Shown here: piece by piece, positions 6,415 through 12,909 of the stretch | How positions within the stretch are numbered: the stretch's first letter is position 1 | Layout: each line of letters opens with the position of its first letter | Assembly (NCBI GenBank): GCA_024235175.1 | Contig: JACKMX010000010.1 | Coordinates: forward strand, 1-12,958 | Direction: 5' to 3' | DNA from: Chromatiaceae bacterium | GTDB taxonomy: Bacteria; Pseudomonadota; Gammaproteobacteria; Chromatiales; Chromatiaceae | DNA length: 12,958 nucleotides | The notes under the pieces: model-generated | The model's database searches: none | The model's input: only the letters and a program-made list of their open reading frames with translations | What the model was told of the DNA's origin: nothing | Position numbers and translations under genes: made by a program

Positions 6415-8825
6415 CCCCACAGCCCCCTTCGTTGCAGAAACGCGAAAACCCAGCCGTCCGGGTTCTGCTTTATGAGTCCCCTTGCCTCCTGGATTTCCTC
6501 GGTCGAGCTTGCCGCCGCGATCGCCAGACCGATCGGGCCGATGTCGAGACTGAAGCGGCGTGCACCGAGCGGTGACGTCAAGAAATACTCGCGCTTGGGC
6601 ACCATGTTCGCGATGACCCGCCGCTGCGAGGCGGTCACGCCCATGTCGGCGTAAAGTTCGGCCGCCTCTTTCTGCTCGGCATACGGATTGGCCAGAAAGA
6701 TCTTGGTCGGGCAGCTCTCGTTGATGACGTCGAGGATGCCGCTGCGCTTGGCATCGCTCAGCGACTGCGACGCCATGACCACCGACCAGTTCATCTTGCG
6801 CAGCTCCTTGAGCCATTCGCGCAGCTTCTCGCGGAACACGTCATGCCCGAGCATCGTCCAGACCTCATCGAGGAACAGGAAACCGGGCTGACCCTGCATC
6901 CGCGATTCGATCAGGTGAAACAGGTAGGAGAGCGCCGGCAGGACAGCGCGCGGGCCTAAGCCCATCAACGCGTTGATCTCGAACGTGATCCAATTGTTCT
7001 CGGCGATCTGGTCCTGCTCGGCGTCGAACAGTTCGCCGAATTCGGCGCCGACCAGGTAGGGCTCGAGCGCGGTGCGAAGCTCCGTGTCCTGAATGGTCGC
7101 GGCCAGTGCGGTGAAGGTGCGGTGCTCGCTAAGTGCTACCAGGCGTACGGCATCGCCGATCGCCTTGCGGTGCGTCGGGCTCACCTTGACGCCTTGCAGC
7201 TGCACGCACATTTCGACCCAGCCCGTCGCCCAGCTCATGTCCTTCTCACCCTTGAGGCGGCTGAACGGTGCGAAGGCGATCTCGTTGTGGTCGCCGGCAA
7301 TGTCGTAGTGCGCGCCGCCGACCGCCTTGGTCGGGATGAAACCGGAGTAGCGTTTGTCGAAACAGACGATCGTGGCATCCGGGTAACGACGGGCCTGCAG
7401 TGCCGCCAGTTGCAGCAGCGTGGATTTACCCGTGCCGGTCGGCCCCAGGATGACCGTGTGACCCACGTCGCTGACATGAAAGTTGACACGAAATGGCGTG
7501 CTGCCCTCGGTCGCGCCCATCATCAGCGGCGGGCTGTTCGGCGGGTACTTATCGCATGGGTTGAAGCGCTCGCCGGCCCAAATGGTCGACAGCGGCAACA
7601 GGTGCGACAGGTTCAGCGTGTGCATGACCGGGCGGCGCACGTTGGCCCAGTAGTTGCCGGGAAGCGAGCCCAGCCAGGCCTCGATCGCGTTCTCCGCCTC
7701 AATGCGCGCGTTAAAGCCGCTGTTGCGGATCACCGTCGCGATCCGCTGCGCGTTGTCGAGCGCGATCCAATCCTCCTTGTCCATGATGATGATCGCGGTC
7801 GAGTAGTAGCCGTAGCGCACCAGGCCGGCCGCGGCATCCGCCTTGGCGGCCACCACGTCTTCCTCCATCGACAAGGCATCAAGGTCGATCTTGCCGTCCT
7901 TGGTGCCGAAGATCTGGTCTCGGATTGGCCTTTTGCGCTGTTCCCATTTCTTGCGGTACTTCTCCAGCTCCGCATCGGCTTCCCAGCTGTCGAGGTAGAT
8001 GAACCGCGTCGACCAGCGGTACGGGATCGGGAGCGTATCGAGGCCTTCGAGCAGTTCGGCGTGGCTTTCCTGTGGGAAGCCGTCGATGCTGACCACACGG
8101 ATGTGATACTCGCCGATCTTCGGGACCGTGCCACCGACGAAATCCTGCGCGCCGATCAGCGCGTCGAGATACATCGGGCACGGCGGCAGCTGGATCGGCT
8201 GGCGGATGCCGGTGATCGCCCATTGCAGGTACGAGAGCAGTTCGTCGTGGACGCGCTCACGACCCTGTGCACCCAGCACCTTTACGCCCTTGAGTCGGGC
8301 CAGGCGGTAGTGTGAAGACAGGCGGCCTTCGAGTTCGCCGATGACCGTCTGGAAGCGTTCGAGCTCGCGGTCGGCGATCGTCTTGCGGTCGGCCGATTCG
8401 CCATAGACCCACTGGCCCAGGCGACTGCTTTGCGTGACCGGTGGCAGGTACGAGACGCTGAGCACCTGCACGGTCTCGTAGTGCGAGCCCTGCCCACTGA
8501 AATACTCGCGACGCTCGTCGTCGATCAGCTCGGACACCGGATCGGGCCAGGCCTGCTCGGGGAAGTACGGGTCGACCTCGACGCGCAGAGCGTCGTGGTG
8601 CGTCATCCAGCCGTTACCGAGCACCGACAGCGCGGCATTGACGTGGACCGTCAGCTGGTTCTTCTCGGTCGCCGAGGCCGAGGTCATGTCGCGGCCCTCA
8701 TAGATCCAGGCGGCCAGATACGCGCCACCTTTCGTGGTCACGATGCCGTCGTCGATGACCGCGGCGTACTCCAGCAGGTCCGGCAGTCCTTTGGCCTTCT
8801 CACGCCAGGTCTTGAGCGCCAGCAT
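6411..8825 (-). CDS. trbE: TrbE/VirB4-family conjugation ATPase
   Basis: The 804-aa product is the VirB4-like ATPase that powers pilus biogenesis and substrate transfer at the inner membrane. The N-terminal half (about 1-420) is the CagE/TrbE/VirB domain. The C-terminal half is a RecA-like ATPase with Walker A GPTGTGKST at 461-469 and Walker B GFLFLDEVW at 648-656, followed by a glutamine-bearing SQSLSDA segment (686-692) like those of conjugation ATPases. Both motifs are intact. A strong purine-rich site (GGGGAGGGG) precedes the ATG. The gap to trbD is 30 bases, and the stop overlaps the trbJ TTG start. The length is normal for TrbE. High G+C gives several long antisense open frames over this gene, which I regard as shadows. 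Confidence 0.97.
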   Translation of the reverse strand: MLALKTWREKAKGLPDLLEYAAVIDDGIVTTKGGAYLAAWIYEGRDMTSASATEKNQLTVHVNAALSVLGNGWMTHHDALRVEVDPYFPEQAWPDPVSELIDDERREYFSGQGSHYETVQVLSVSYLPPVTQSSRLGQWVYGESADRKTIADRELERFQTVIGELEGRLSSHYRLARLKGVKVLGAQGRERVHDELLSYLQWAITGIRQPIQLPPCPMYLDALIGAQDFVGGTVPKIGEYHIRVVSIDGFPQESHAELLEGLDTLPIPYRWSTRFIYLDSWEADAELEKYRKKWEQRKRPIRDQIFGTKDGKIDLDALSMEEDVVAAKADAAAGLVRYGYYSTAIIIMDKEDWIALDNAQRIATVIRNSGFNARIEAENAIEAWLGSLPGNYWANVRRPVMHTLNLSHLLPLSTIWAGERFNPCDKYPPNSPPLMMGATEGSTPFRVNFHVSDVGHTVILGPTGTGKSTLLQLAALQARRYPDATIVCFDKRYSGFIPTKAVGGAHYDIAGDHNEIAFAPFSRLKGEKDMSWATGWVEMCVQLQGVKVSPTHRKAIGDAVRLVALSEHRTFTALAATIQDTELRTALEPYLVGAEFGELFDAEQDQIAENNWITFEINALMGLGPRAVLPALSYLFHLIESRMQGQPGFLFLDEVWTMLGHDVFREKLREWLKELRKMNWSVVMASQSLSDAKRSGILDVINESCPTKIFLANPYAEQKEAAELYADMGVTASQRRVIANMVPKREYFLTSPLGARRFSLDIGPIGLAIAAASSTEEIQEARGLIKQNPDGWVFAFLQRRGLWG

Positions 8826-8855
8826 GTCCCCTCCCCTCTTTCGTTACGTCGTCGA

Positions 8856-9149
8856 TCAGCCTTGGCACTTGGGACCCGACCGCGCGCGGTAGAAGGCGCG
8901 GTAGTTCACGTGCCGGCGATAGACCTTGGTCATTTGCGGGTCGGCCTTGGCCATGCGCCGGGCCGCCTGCATGCCGAAAACAAAGATGAGCGCGCCGGCG
9001 ATCGCCGCCGGCCAGCTCAACGCAATGAAGACGAGCGCAATGCTCGTCATGATCACCGTCAGCGTCAGCTCCCGCTCGGCCCCAGCGAGATGCTGGGGCC
9101 GAATGAGGGACTGGCGGATCGGTACCCGGACCAGTTCCTCGTCCTGCAT
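8856..9149 (-). CDS. trbD: TrbD/VirB3-family conjugal transfer protein
   Basis: This 97-aa inner-membrane protein has the VirB3 layout: a short N terminus with VRVPIRQSLIRP (about 7-18), one long or two close hydrophobic segments (about 28-60), then a basic C-terminal part rich in Arg and Tyr (YRRHVNYRAFYRARSG). VirB3 proteins work with the VirB4 ATPase and the pilin. The ATG at 9149 follows the trbC stop by two bases; the ribosome site is weak, so translation is probably coupled to trbC. The open frame extends upstream in the same phase across trbC, but that part is overlap and not plausible protein. Confidence 0.9.
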   Translation of the reverse strand: MQDEELVRVPIRQSLIRPQHLAGAERELTLTVIMTSIALVFIALSWPAAIAGALIFVFGMQAARRMAKADPQMTKVYRRHVNYRAFYRARSGPKCQG

Positions 9150-9151
9150 GG

Positions 9152-9475
9152 TTAGGCGATCACCGCGCCGGCACCGGGGAACAGGACACCGATGAAACCG
9201 GCTGCCGCGAGAATGGCGGCGACCACCAGCACGACCAGCAACATCTTGCGGCCCCAGTCCGGCAGCTCGCCGCCCCAGACCAGCGCCCAACCGGACGCAC
9301 TGAACGCCACCAGGGCGATACCCAGCGCAATCGGGCCGGTCAACGAGTTGACCAGTGTCGTGACCGGCGCCTCCCAGGGCAGGTTCTGGGCCTGACCCGC
9401 GTTGGCCGCCATCGGGGCGCCGAGCGCCAGCAGCGGCGCGAGCACACGGTGGACCCATCGTTTAAGCAACAACAT
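9152..9475 (-). CDS. trbC: TrbC/VirB2-family conjugative pilin precursor
   Basis: The 107-aa precursor has a basic start (LLLKRWVHR), a hydrophobic core and a likely signal cleavage after ANA at residue 26. The mature pilin of about 80 aa has two hydrophobic helices (about 46-68 and 78-99) with a short polar loop between them (GGELPDWGRK), as in VirB2/TrbC pilins. In RP4 the TrbC pilin is trimmed and made circular by TraF; whether this one is circular cannot be read from the sequence. AAGGAG lies seven bases before the ATG, inside the end of trbB, and the two genes overlap by 14 bp. Confidence 0.93.
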   Translation of the reverse strand: MLLLKRWVHRVLAPLLALGAPMAANAGQAQNLPWEAPVTTLVNSLTGPIALGIALVAFSASGWALVWGGELPDWGRKMLLVVLVVAAILAAAGFIGVLFPGAGAVIA

Positions 9476-10421
9476 GCACGTTCTCCTTTGAGATCACTTC
9501 GGTGTGGTAGTCGTTGTTGGCGAATCCCTTGACCAACAACAACTCACTGAGTACCCGGCGATTGGCGGCGCGCTCAATGAAGGCCACCAGGTCCACCGCT
9601 TCGGCGATCCCTCGCCGTTTATCGCCGGCGACCGCGTCGGCGACGTATTCCTCGAGCTTGCCCAGCGCGGCGTGGGCCGATGAGCAATGCAAGGTGGCCA
9701 CCCCGCCGGGGTGGCCCGTGTTCCAGGCCCGGATCAGGGCCTCGGCCTCGCCGCCGCGTACCTCACCGACGATGATCCGGTCGGGGTTCATGCGCAGGCT
9801 CGATCGGACCAGGCCACGCATGTCGACCTCGACCGTGGTGCGCTTGGCGACCCGATTGGGGTTGTGGCAGACGATCTCCGGGGTGTCTTCGAGGATCAGC
9901 AGCCGATGGCCGGGATTGACCCGGCCGATCTCCTCGATCAGCGCGTTGGTCAGCGTGGTCTTTCCCGATCCGGTACCGCCGGCGACGATGATGTTCTCGC
10001 GGTTGGCCACAGCCCTTCTCAGCCGCTCGCACTGCTCGCGGGTCATCACGCCCTGGCGCACGTAGTCATCCAGGGTCAGGGCTTGGCTTAAGTGCTTGCG
10101 GATCGCGATGGCCGGGGCGGTGGTGATCGGCGGGATCGTGGCGTGGAAGCGGCTGCCGTCGGGCAGCGTCGCCTCGAGGATCGGGGCCGTCGGTGTCACG
10201 ACACGATCGGACATGGCCGCGACCGTGCAGATGAGGCTCATGACCACCTGCGGCCCCATCACGCCGATCATGGCCAGATCCACGCCGTGTCGGTCGACCC
10301 AGATCTGGCCGTCGGGGTTGATGTCGACCTCGACCACCTCGGCATCGGCCAGGGCATTGCGCACGACCGGACCCAGCTCCGTTTCCAGCTTGCGGTGCAA
10401 TCGATCCGTGCGCTCTGACAT
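9462..10421 (-). CDS. trbB: TrbB/VirB11-family conjugation ATPase
   Basis: The 319-aa product is the hexameric VirB11-like traffic ATPase at the cytoplasmic face of the channel. Motifs in order: an N-terminal domain with EVDINPDGQIWVDRHG (31-46); Walker A GGTGSGKTT at 148-156; Asp box LILEDTPEI at 175-183; Walker B RIIVGEVRGGEA at 215-226; and His box GHPGGVATLH at 236-245. All key residues are present. It is the first gene of the trb operon. No traG/virD4 coupling-protein gene precedes it here; two regulators and a membrane sensor lie upstream instead. A purine-rich site (AGGGAAG) precedes the ATG. Confidence 0.97.
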   Translation of the reverse strand: MSERTDRLHRKLETELGPVVRNALADAEVVEVDINPDGQIWVDRHGVDLAMIGVMGPQVVMSLICTVAAMSDRVVTPTAPILEATLPDGSRFHATIPPITTAPAIAIRKHLSQALTLDDYVRQGVMTREQCERLRRAVANRENIIVAGGTGSGKTTLTNALIEEIGRVNPGHRLLILEDTPEIVCHNPNRVAKRTTVEVDMRGLVRSSLRMNPDRIIVGEVRGGEAEALIRAWNTGHPGGVATLHCSSAHAALGKLEEYVADAVAGDKRRGIAEAVDLVAFIERAANRRVLSELLLVKGFANNDYHTEVISKENVHVVA

Positions 10422-10444
10422 GCCACTTCCCTATAGGCCGATAA

Positions 10445-10471
10445 ACAACAACTCAATATATTACGTGTTGT
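10445..10471. promoter_or_regulatory. Inverted repeat ACAACA-N15-TGTTGT, candidate operator of the trb operon
   Basis: Two perfect 6-bp half-sites, ACAACA at 10445-10450 and TGTTGT at 10466-10471, are 21 bp apart from start to start. That is two helical turns, as expected for a dimeric helix-turn-helix protein. The repeat sits in a very AT-rich patch (10441-10490 is 24% G+C), just downstream of the proposed -10 box and over the expected transcription start of the trb operon, so a bound protein would repress. The double-XRE protein encoded next door is the obvious candidate ligand. Binding is inferred. Confidence 0.45.
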
Positions 10472-10477
10472 ATTTAG

Positions 10478-10505
10478 CTTATATGCATTTTGTGAGTGCA
10501 GGCAA
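10478..10505 (-). promoter_or_regulatory. Candidate sigma70 promoter of the trb operon
   Basis: On the minus strand TTGCCT (10505..10500, four of six matches to the -35 consensus) and TATAAG (10483..10478, five of six to the -10) are separated by 16 bp. Transcription would start near 10471, giving a leader of about 50 nt before trbB. The AT-rich setting in otherwise GC-rich DNA supports a promoter here. Confidence 0.5.
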
Positions 10506-10566
10506 GGTGCACCGTCAAAATCTGTCGGCGGCGTTCACAGCGTGTGTGTGCGAGCGGGGTTCGCGC

Positions 10567-11130
10567 TCAGGTGTCGGTCGGCAGCACCAGTACGAAAGGT
10601 GCGACACCGAGGCCATGGGCGATGGCCTCGAGCGTTTCGACCGTGACGTTCTGCGTGCCCTTGAGGCACTTCTGGATGGTGGACGGGGCGATGCCGATCT
10701 CCCCGCCCAAGGCGGCAACCGTCAGGCCGTTGGCTGCAAGCAGCCGACGCAGCTGCTGCGCCAGGGCCGCGCGCGGGCCGTTTGACAGCTTCGCCACGCT
10801 CTTGCGCAGTCCATCGACGTCACGATTCGACAGTTTGAGCATTTCCAACGAGAGGGGTTTGTCCGGTGCCTCGAAACGCGGATTGAGCGCCTGGTGCACG
10901 TCAATACCCAGGGCTTTGGCCATGACATGCAGGTTGTCGATCGAGATATTCTGATCGCCGCGCAGGACGCCGGCGATGAAATGGGTCGACAGTCCCGTGC
11001 GCTGATGGAACTCCGAGGCTCCCCAACCAAGGTTGGTCAACAGGCCCTGTAGGTTTTTTCCGACAACCGCACGGACGTTCGGAACGGCCGCGGCGTCGCG
11101 CTTTTTCAGATTCTTTTTGCTCGTCACCAT
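10567..11130 (-). CDS. Regulator with two tandem XRE/Cro helix-turn-helix domains
   Basis: This 187-aa protein contains two XRE-type helix-turn-helix domains of the same length: residues about 23-82 (VGKNLQGLLTNLGWGASEFHQ to GIDVHQAL) and about 121-180 (ALAQQLRRLLAANGLTVAAL to GVAPFVLV). Both have the RG/KG-x-QN turn followed by (I/V)(S/T)(I/V)(D/E)(N/T)L and a final (I/V)A(K/H)(A/G)LG helix, so they look like an internal duplication. A basic N-terminal tail (KKNLKKR) precedes them. The protein is expected to bind DNA, possibly as a one-chain pseudo-dimer, and is placed to control the trb promoter about 60 bases downstream of its stop and the divergent membrane-sensor gene. No Shine-Dalgarno site is visible before the ATG at 11130. 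The second codon is GTG, and the mRNA may be leaderless. Confidence 0.85.
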   Translation of the reverse strand: MVTSKKNLKKRDAAAVPNVRAVVGKNLQGLLTNLGWGASEFHQRTGLSTHFIAGVLRGDQNISIDNLHVMAKALGIDVHQALNPRFEAPDKPLSLEMLKLSNRDVDGLRKSVAKLSNGPRAALAQQLRRLLAANGLTVAALGGEIGIAPSTIQKCLKGTQNVTVETLEAIAHGLGVAPFVLVLPTDT

Positions 11131-11132
11131 AG

Positions 11133-11140
11133 TAATATTA
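11133..11140. promoter_or_regulatory. Symmetric -10 element TAATATTA shared by two divergent genes
   Basis: TAATATTA is a perfect palindrome, so TAATAT (a good -10 hexamer) can be read on both strands. On the plus strand transcription would start near 11145, leaving about 18 nt before the 11163 start codon. On the minus strand it would start at about 11128, at or within the ATG of the double-XRE gene, which would make that mRNA leaderless. No strong -35 box is seen on either side. A looser CCATA/TATGG inverted repeat (11127-11154) surrounds it. Confidence 0.4.
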
Positions 11141-11162
11141 GCGCCAACTTATGGAGAGAGTG

Positions 11163-12212
11163 ATGCCAACAATGACCTACCGGTTGCTGGACGCTTCGGA
11201 AGCCAGTCAAGCTTTTGCCCGTGCGCTCATCGTAACCCTCATTGCGACGTACATCGGTTTCCTGGTCAGTTTATCGCAAGTGAGCGCTGACATATTCCGA
11301 ACGGCTGTCGCAGCCATTATATACGCGCCCCTCTCGATCGGTTGGTACGTCTGGACGAACATCGATCGGCGCGCGGTCGCGCAGGCGCAATGGCGGCTGT
11401 TCGCCGCGACCTGTTTCGACGTGACGATGGTCGGGCTCGCGCTGGGTATTGCCGAGGGCACCGGGGCGCCGCTGCTCCTGCTGTACCTGATCTATATCTG
11501 GATCATTCTGGGCAATGGCTTGCGGTTTGGGCGCCCGCACCTGGATACGGCGACCGCGTTGTCGGTACTCAGTCTCCTCGTGGTGGCGATTACCTCGCCC
11601 CATTGGTCGCTGAATGCAGGCCTGACGCTGATCCTGGTGGGCGGCATGCTGATGGTGCATGTCTTCTTTCGCCAGTTGCTGCTGCGCAACGAAGCGCTGG
11701 TGGCGACCGTCGATGAGCTCAACGACGATCTTCGCCGTGCGCGCCTGGATACCAACGAACTCGGGCTCGCCGGGCGCGAGGCATTCCTGGAGCAGGTGCA
11801 GGAATCGATGAGTGTGATGCCCGAGGGTAGCCTGATCGCGGGAATCGTGGTGCTGTTCAACGGTGCGGAGGCGCATCGCTTGTCGAATCCGCAAAGCGCC
11901 CTGTCCAAGGCGATGGCGCAACGCATCACGAGTGAGCTGCGCGGCAGCGATCTTGCCACCTTCGGCGAAGAGAACGAGCTTTGGATGTGCATGGCACCGC
12001 GGCGGATCGAGGATGCGACCGCGGTGGCTGAGCGCATTCGCCGGGCATTCGACGAGCTGGCGCCGATGCTCGAGGTGCGCGTCGGCCTGGCGGCCTATCC
12101 GCCGTTTCCGGGCGATGCGACGGCGTTCTTCCGCCTGGCGGCACGCAATGCGCGCCAGGAAGGGCGGGCGGCAGGCCGGGGGATCAATTTCTTGCGCGTG
12201 GTCGACGAATGA
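11163..12212 (+). CDS. Membrane sensor with RpfC-like N-terminal domain and degenerate GGDEF domain
   Basis: This 349-aa protein has five or six transmembrane helices (about 20-38, 44-63, 80-97, 102-118, 128-145, 152-172). It contains WIILGNGLRFG (113-123) and AITSPHWSLN (142-151), which I recognise as close to the transmembrane sensor region of RpfC, the receptor for the diffusible fatty-acid signal DSF in Xanthomonas. A short coiled coil (about 176-196) leads to a GGDEF-fold domain (about 197-345) ending in VRVGLAAYPPF and AGRGINF. The active-site GGDEF is replaced by EENEL (269-273), so no cyclase activity is expected. RGSD (260-263) lies at the correct distance for an RxxD inhibitory site, so the domain may bind c-di-GMP. 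The start at 11163 is chosen for GGAG six bases upstream; an ATG at 11151 has no such site. No histidine kinase part is present. Confidence 0.8.
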   Translation: MPTMTYRLLDASEASQAFARALIVTLIATYIGFLVSLSQVSADIFRTAVAAIIYAPLSIGWYVWTNIDRRAVAQAQWRLFAATCFDVTMVGLALGIAEGTGAPLLLLYLIYIWIILGNGLRFGRPHLDTATALSVLSLLVVAITSPHWSLNAGLTLILVGGMLMVHVFFRQLLLRNEALVATVDELNDDLRRARLDTNELGLAGREAFLEQVQESMSVMPEGSLIAGIVVLFNGAEAHRLSNPQSALSKAMAQRITSELRGSDLATFGEENELWMCMAPRRIEDATAVAERIRRAFDELAPMLEVRVGLAAYPPFPGDATAFFRLAARNARQEGRAAGRGINFLRVVDE

Positions 12213-12216
12213 CGCC

Positions 12217-12462
12217 TCAGCGCCGATCGATGAAGAGCAGGTACACGTCAATGCCGAGGACTTCGGCGATGTGCGCCAGCCGGTCGGTCGATGAATTCAT
12301 GCGGGAGCATTCAATCCCACTGATCCAGGAGTCGGAGTAGCCAGTCTCTTCTGCCAGACGCACCACGGTCCAACCGTGGGCTTTGCGGTAGTGCTTGAGG
12401 TTGGCGGCCAGCACGTCGCGGATGCGCAGCTGATTCGCGGTGAGTTCTTCTTGTTTGGCCAT
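12217..12462 (-). CDS. Small single-domain XRE-family transcriptional regulator
   Basis: The 81-aa protein is almost entirely one XRE helix-turn-helix domain (about residues 14-76): RDVLAANLKHYRKAHGW, then VVRLAEETGYSDSWISGIE as the turn and recognition helix, and RLAHIAEVLGIDVYLLF at the end. There is no ligand or dimerisation domain beyond it. It converges on the membrane-sensor gene with four bases between the stop codons, so the two transcripts overlap, and I see no terminator between them. The Shine-Dalgarno site is weak. A role in control of the transfer region or of its own promoter is inferred from position. Confidence 0.88.
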   Translation of the reverse strand: MAKQEELTANQLRIRDVLAANLKHYRKAHGWTVVRLAEETGYSDSWISGIECSRMNSSTDRLAHIAEVLGIDVYLLFIDRR

Positions 12463-12507
12463 GCGCGCATCAGGGTAATGGAAAAGGAAAATGTACCATC
12501 CGCGCGG
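12461..12507. promoter_or_regulatory. Two GC palindromes at the start of the small XRE gene, possible autoregulatory sites
   Basis: ATGCGCGCAT (12461-12470) is a perfect 10-bp palindrome overlapping the start codon of the small regulator. CCGCGCGG (12500-12507) is a perfect 8-bp palindrome 38 bp upstream, centre to centre. Both carry a GCGCG core. A weak -10-like TACATT lies between them on the minus strand. XRE proteins often repress their own genes, but alternating GC palindromes also arise easily in DNA of this composition. Confidence 0.25.
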
Positions 12508-12560
12508 GGTGCAGGCATTTAATTCCTTTTGGGTTTTTGGCGGCAGGAGATGTCTTCACG

Positions 12561-12880
12561 AGCGAACCGGCTGCGCCGTCGCGCCCCTTCGGGTTCGCTG
12601 ACGCTCAGTCCCGGGTACGGGACCCTGCCCTGCGGACCCCTTTCGCAAAAGACCGACGCCGGCGTTCGCAGCGAGCGCCGCCACGCTGGTGACAACCGCT
12701 GGCGGTTTGACTGCGGCCGGCTCGCCGGCCGGATTGGCTAAGGGGCGCTGCCCCTCGCGGCGGCAAGGGACTCCCCAACCTTCCGCGCTCGCTGCACTCG
12801 CTTGTGCAGGCCGGGTGATCCCCCTCCCCTTGCCTTTGCTACCCCCGCGCTTCGCCAGCGGGTCAGGAGCGCGCGCGCTC
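12561..12880. other. Array of perfect hairpins before the ardC-like gene (candidate single-strand promoter or priming region)
   Basis: The stretch 12463-12909 has no convincing gene. It holds a run of perfect inverted repeats: AGCGAACC/GGTTCGCT (12561-12568, 12592-12599); GTCCCG-GGTA-CGGGAC (12608-12623); palindrome ACGCCGGCGT (12656-12665); AACCG-CTGG-CGGTT (12694-12707); CGGCCGG-CTCG-CCGGCCG (12714-12731); AGGGGC-GCT-GCCCCT (12741-12755); CTGCAC-TCGCTT-GTGCAG (12792-12809); CCCGC/GCGGG (12844-12848, 12858-12862); and palindrome GAGCGCGCGCGCTC (12867-12880). Tetraloop-like loops recur. None ends in a T run, so they are not simple terminators. Directly downstream are GGAGG and the ATG of an antirestriction-like gene. 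The arrangement recalls plasmid leading-region elements that fold as ssDNA to allow early transcription or priming. Confidence 0.5.
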
Positions 12881-12909
12881 AATCATTCATTCTTTGGAGG
12901 TAGCACACC

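Noticed and set aside
5821..6654. Plus-strand open frame (277 aa) opposite trbJ and the end of trbE
   Set aside because: Antisense shadow crossing two real genes, with an Arg/His/Asp/Leu-rich composition and no ribosome site or domain.
7122..8315. Long plus-strand open frame (397 aa) opposite trbE
   Set aside because: It is antisense to the TrbE ATPase with intact motifs; its composition is that of a GC-rich shadow frame.
12741..12755. AGGGGC-GCT-GCCCCT hairpin as a Rho-independent terminator
   Set aside because: No T run follows on either strand; it fits better as one of the series of hairpins upstream of ardC.
12556..12882. Open frame of 108 aa on the minus strand in the region upstream of ardC
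   Set aside because: It runs through the array of perfect hairpins, is rich in Ala, Gly, Arg and Pro from composition alone, has no good ribosome site and shows no domain. The stretch is better explained as structured DNA.
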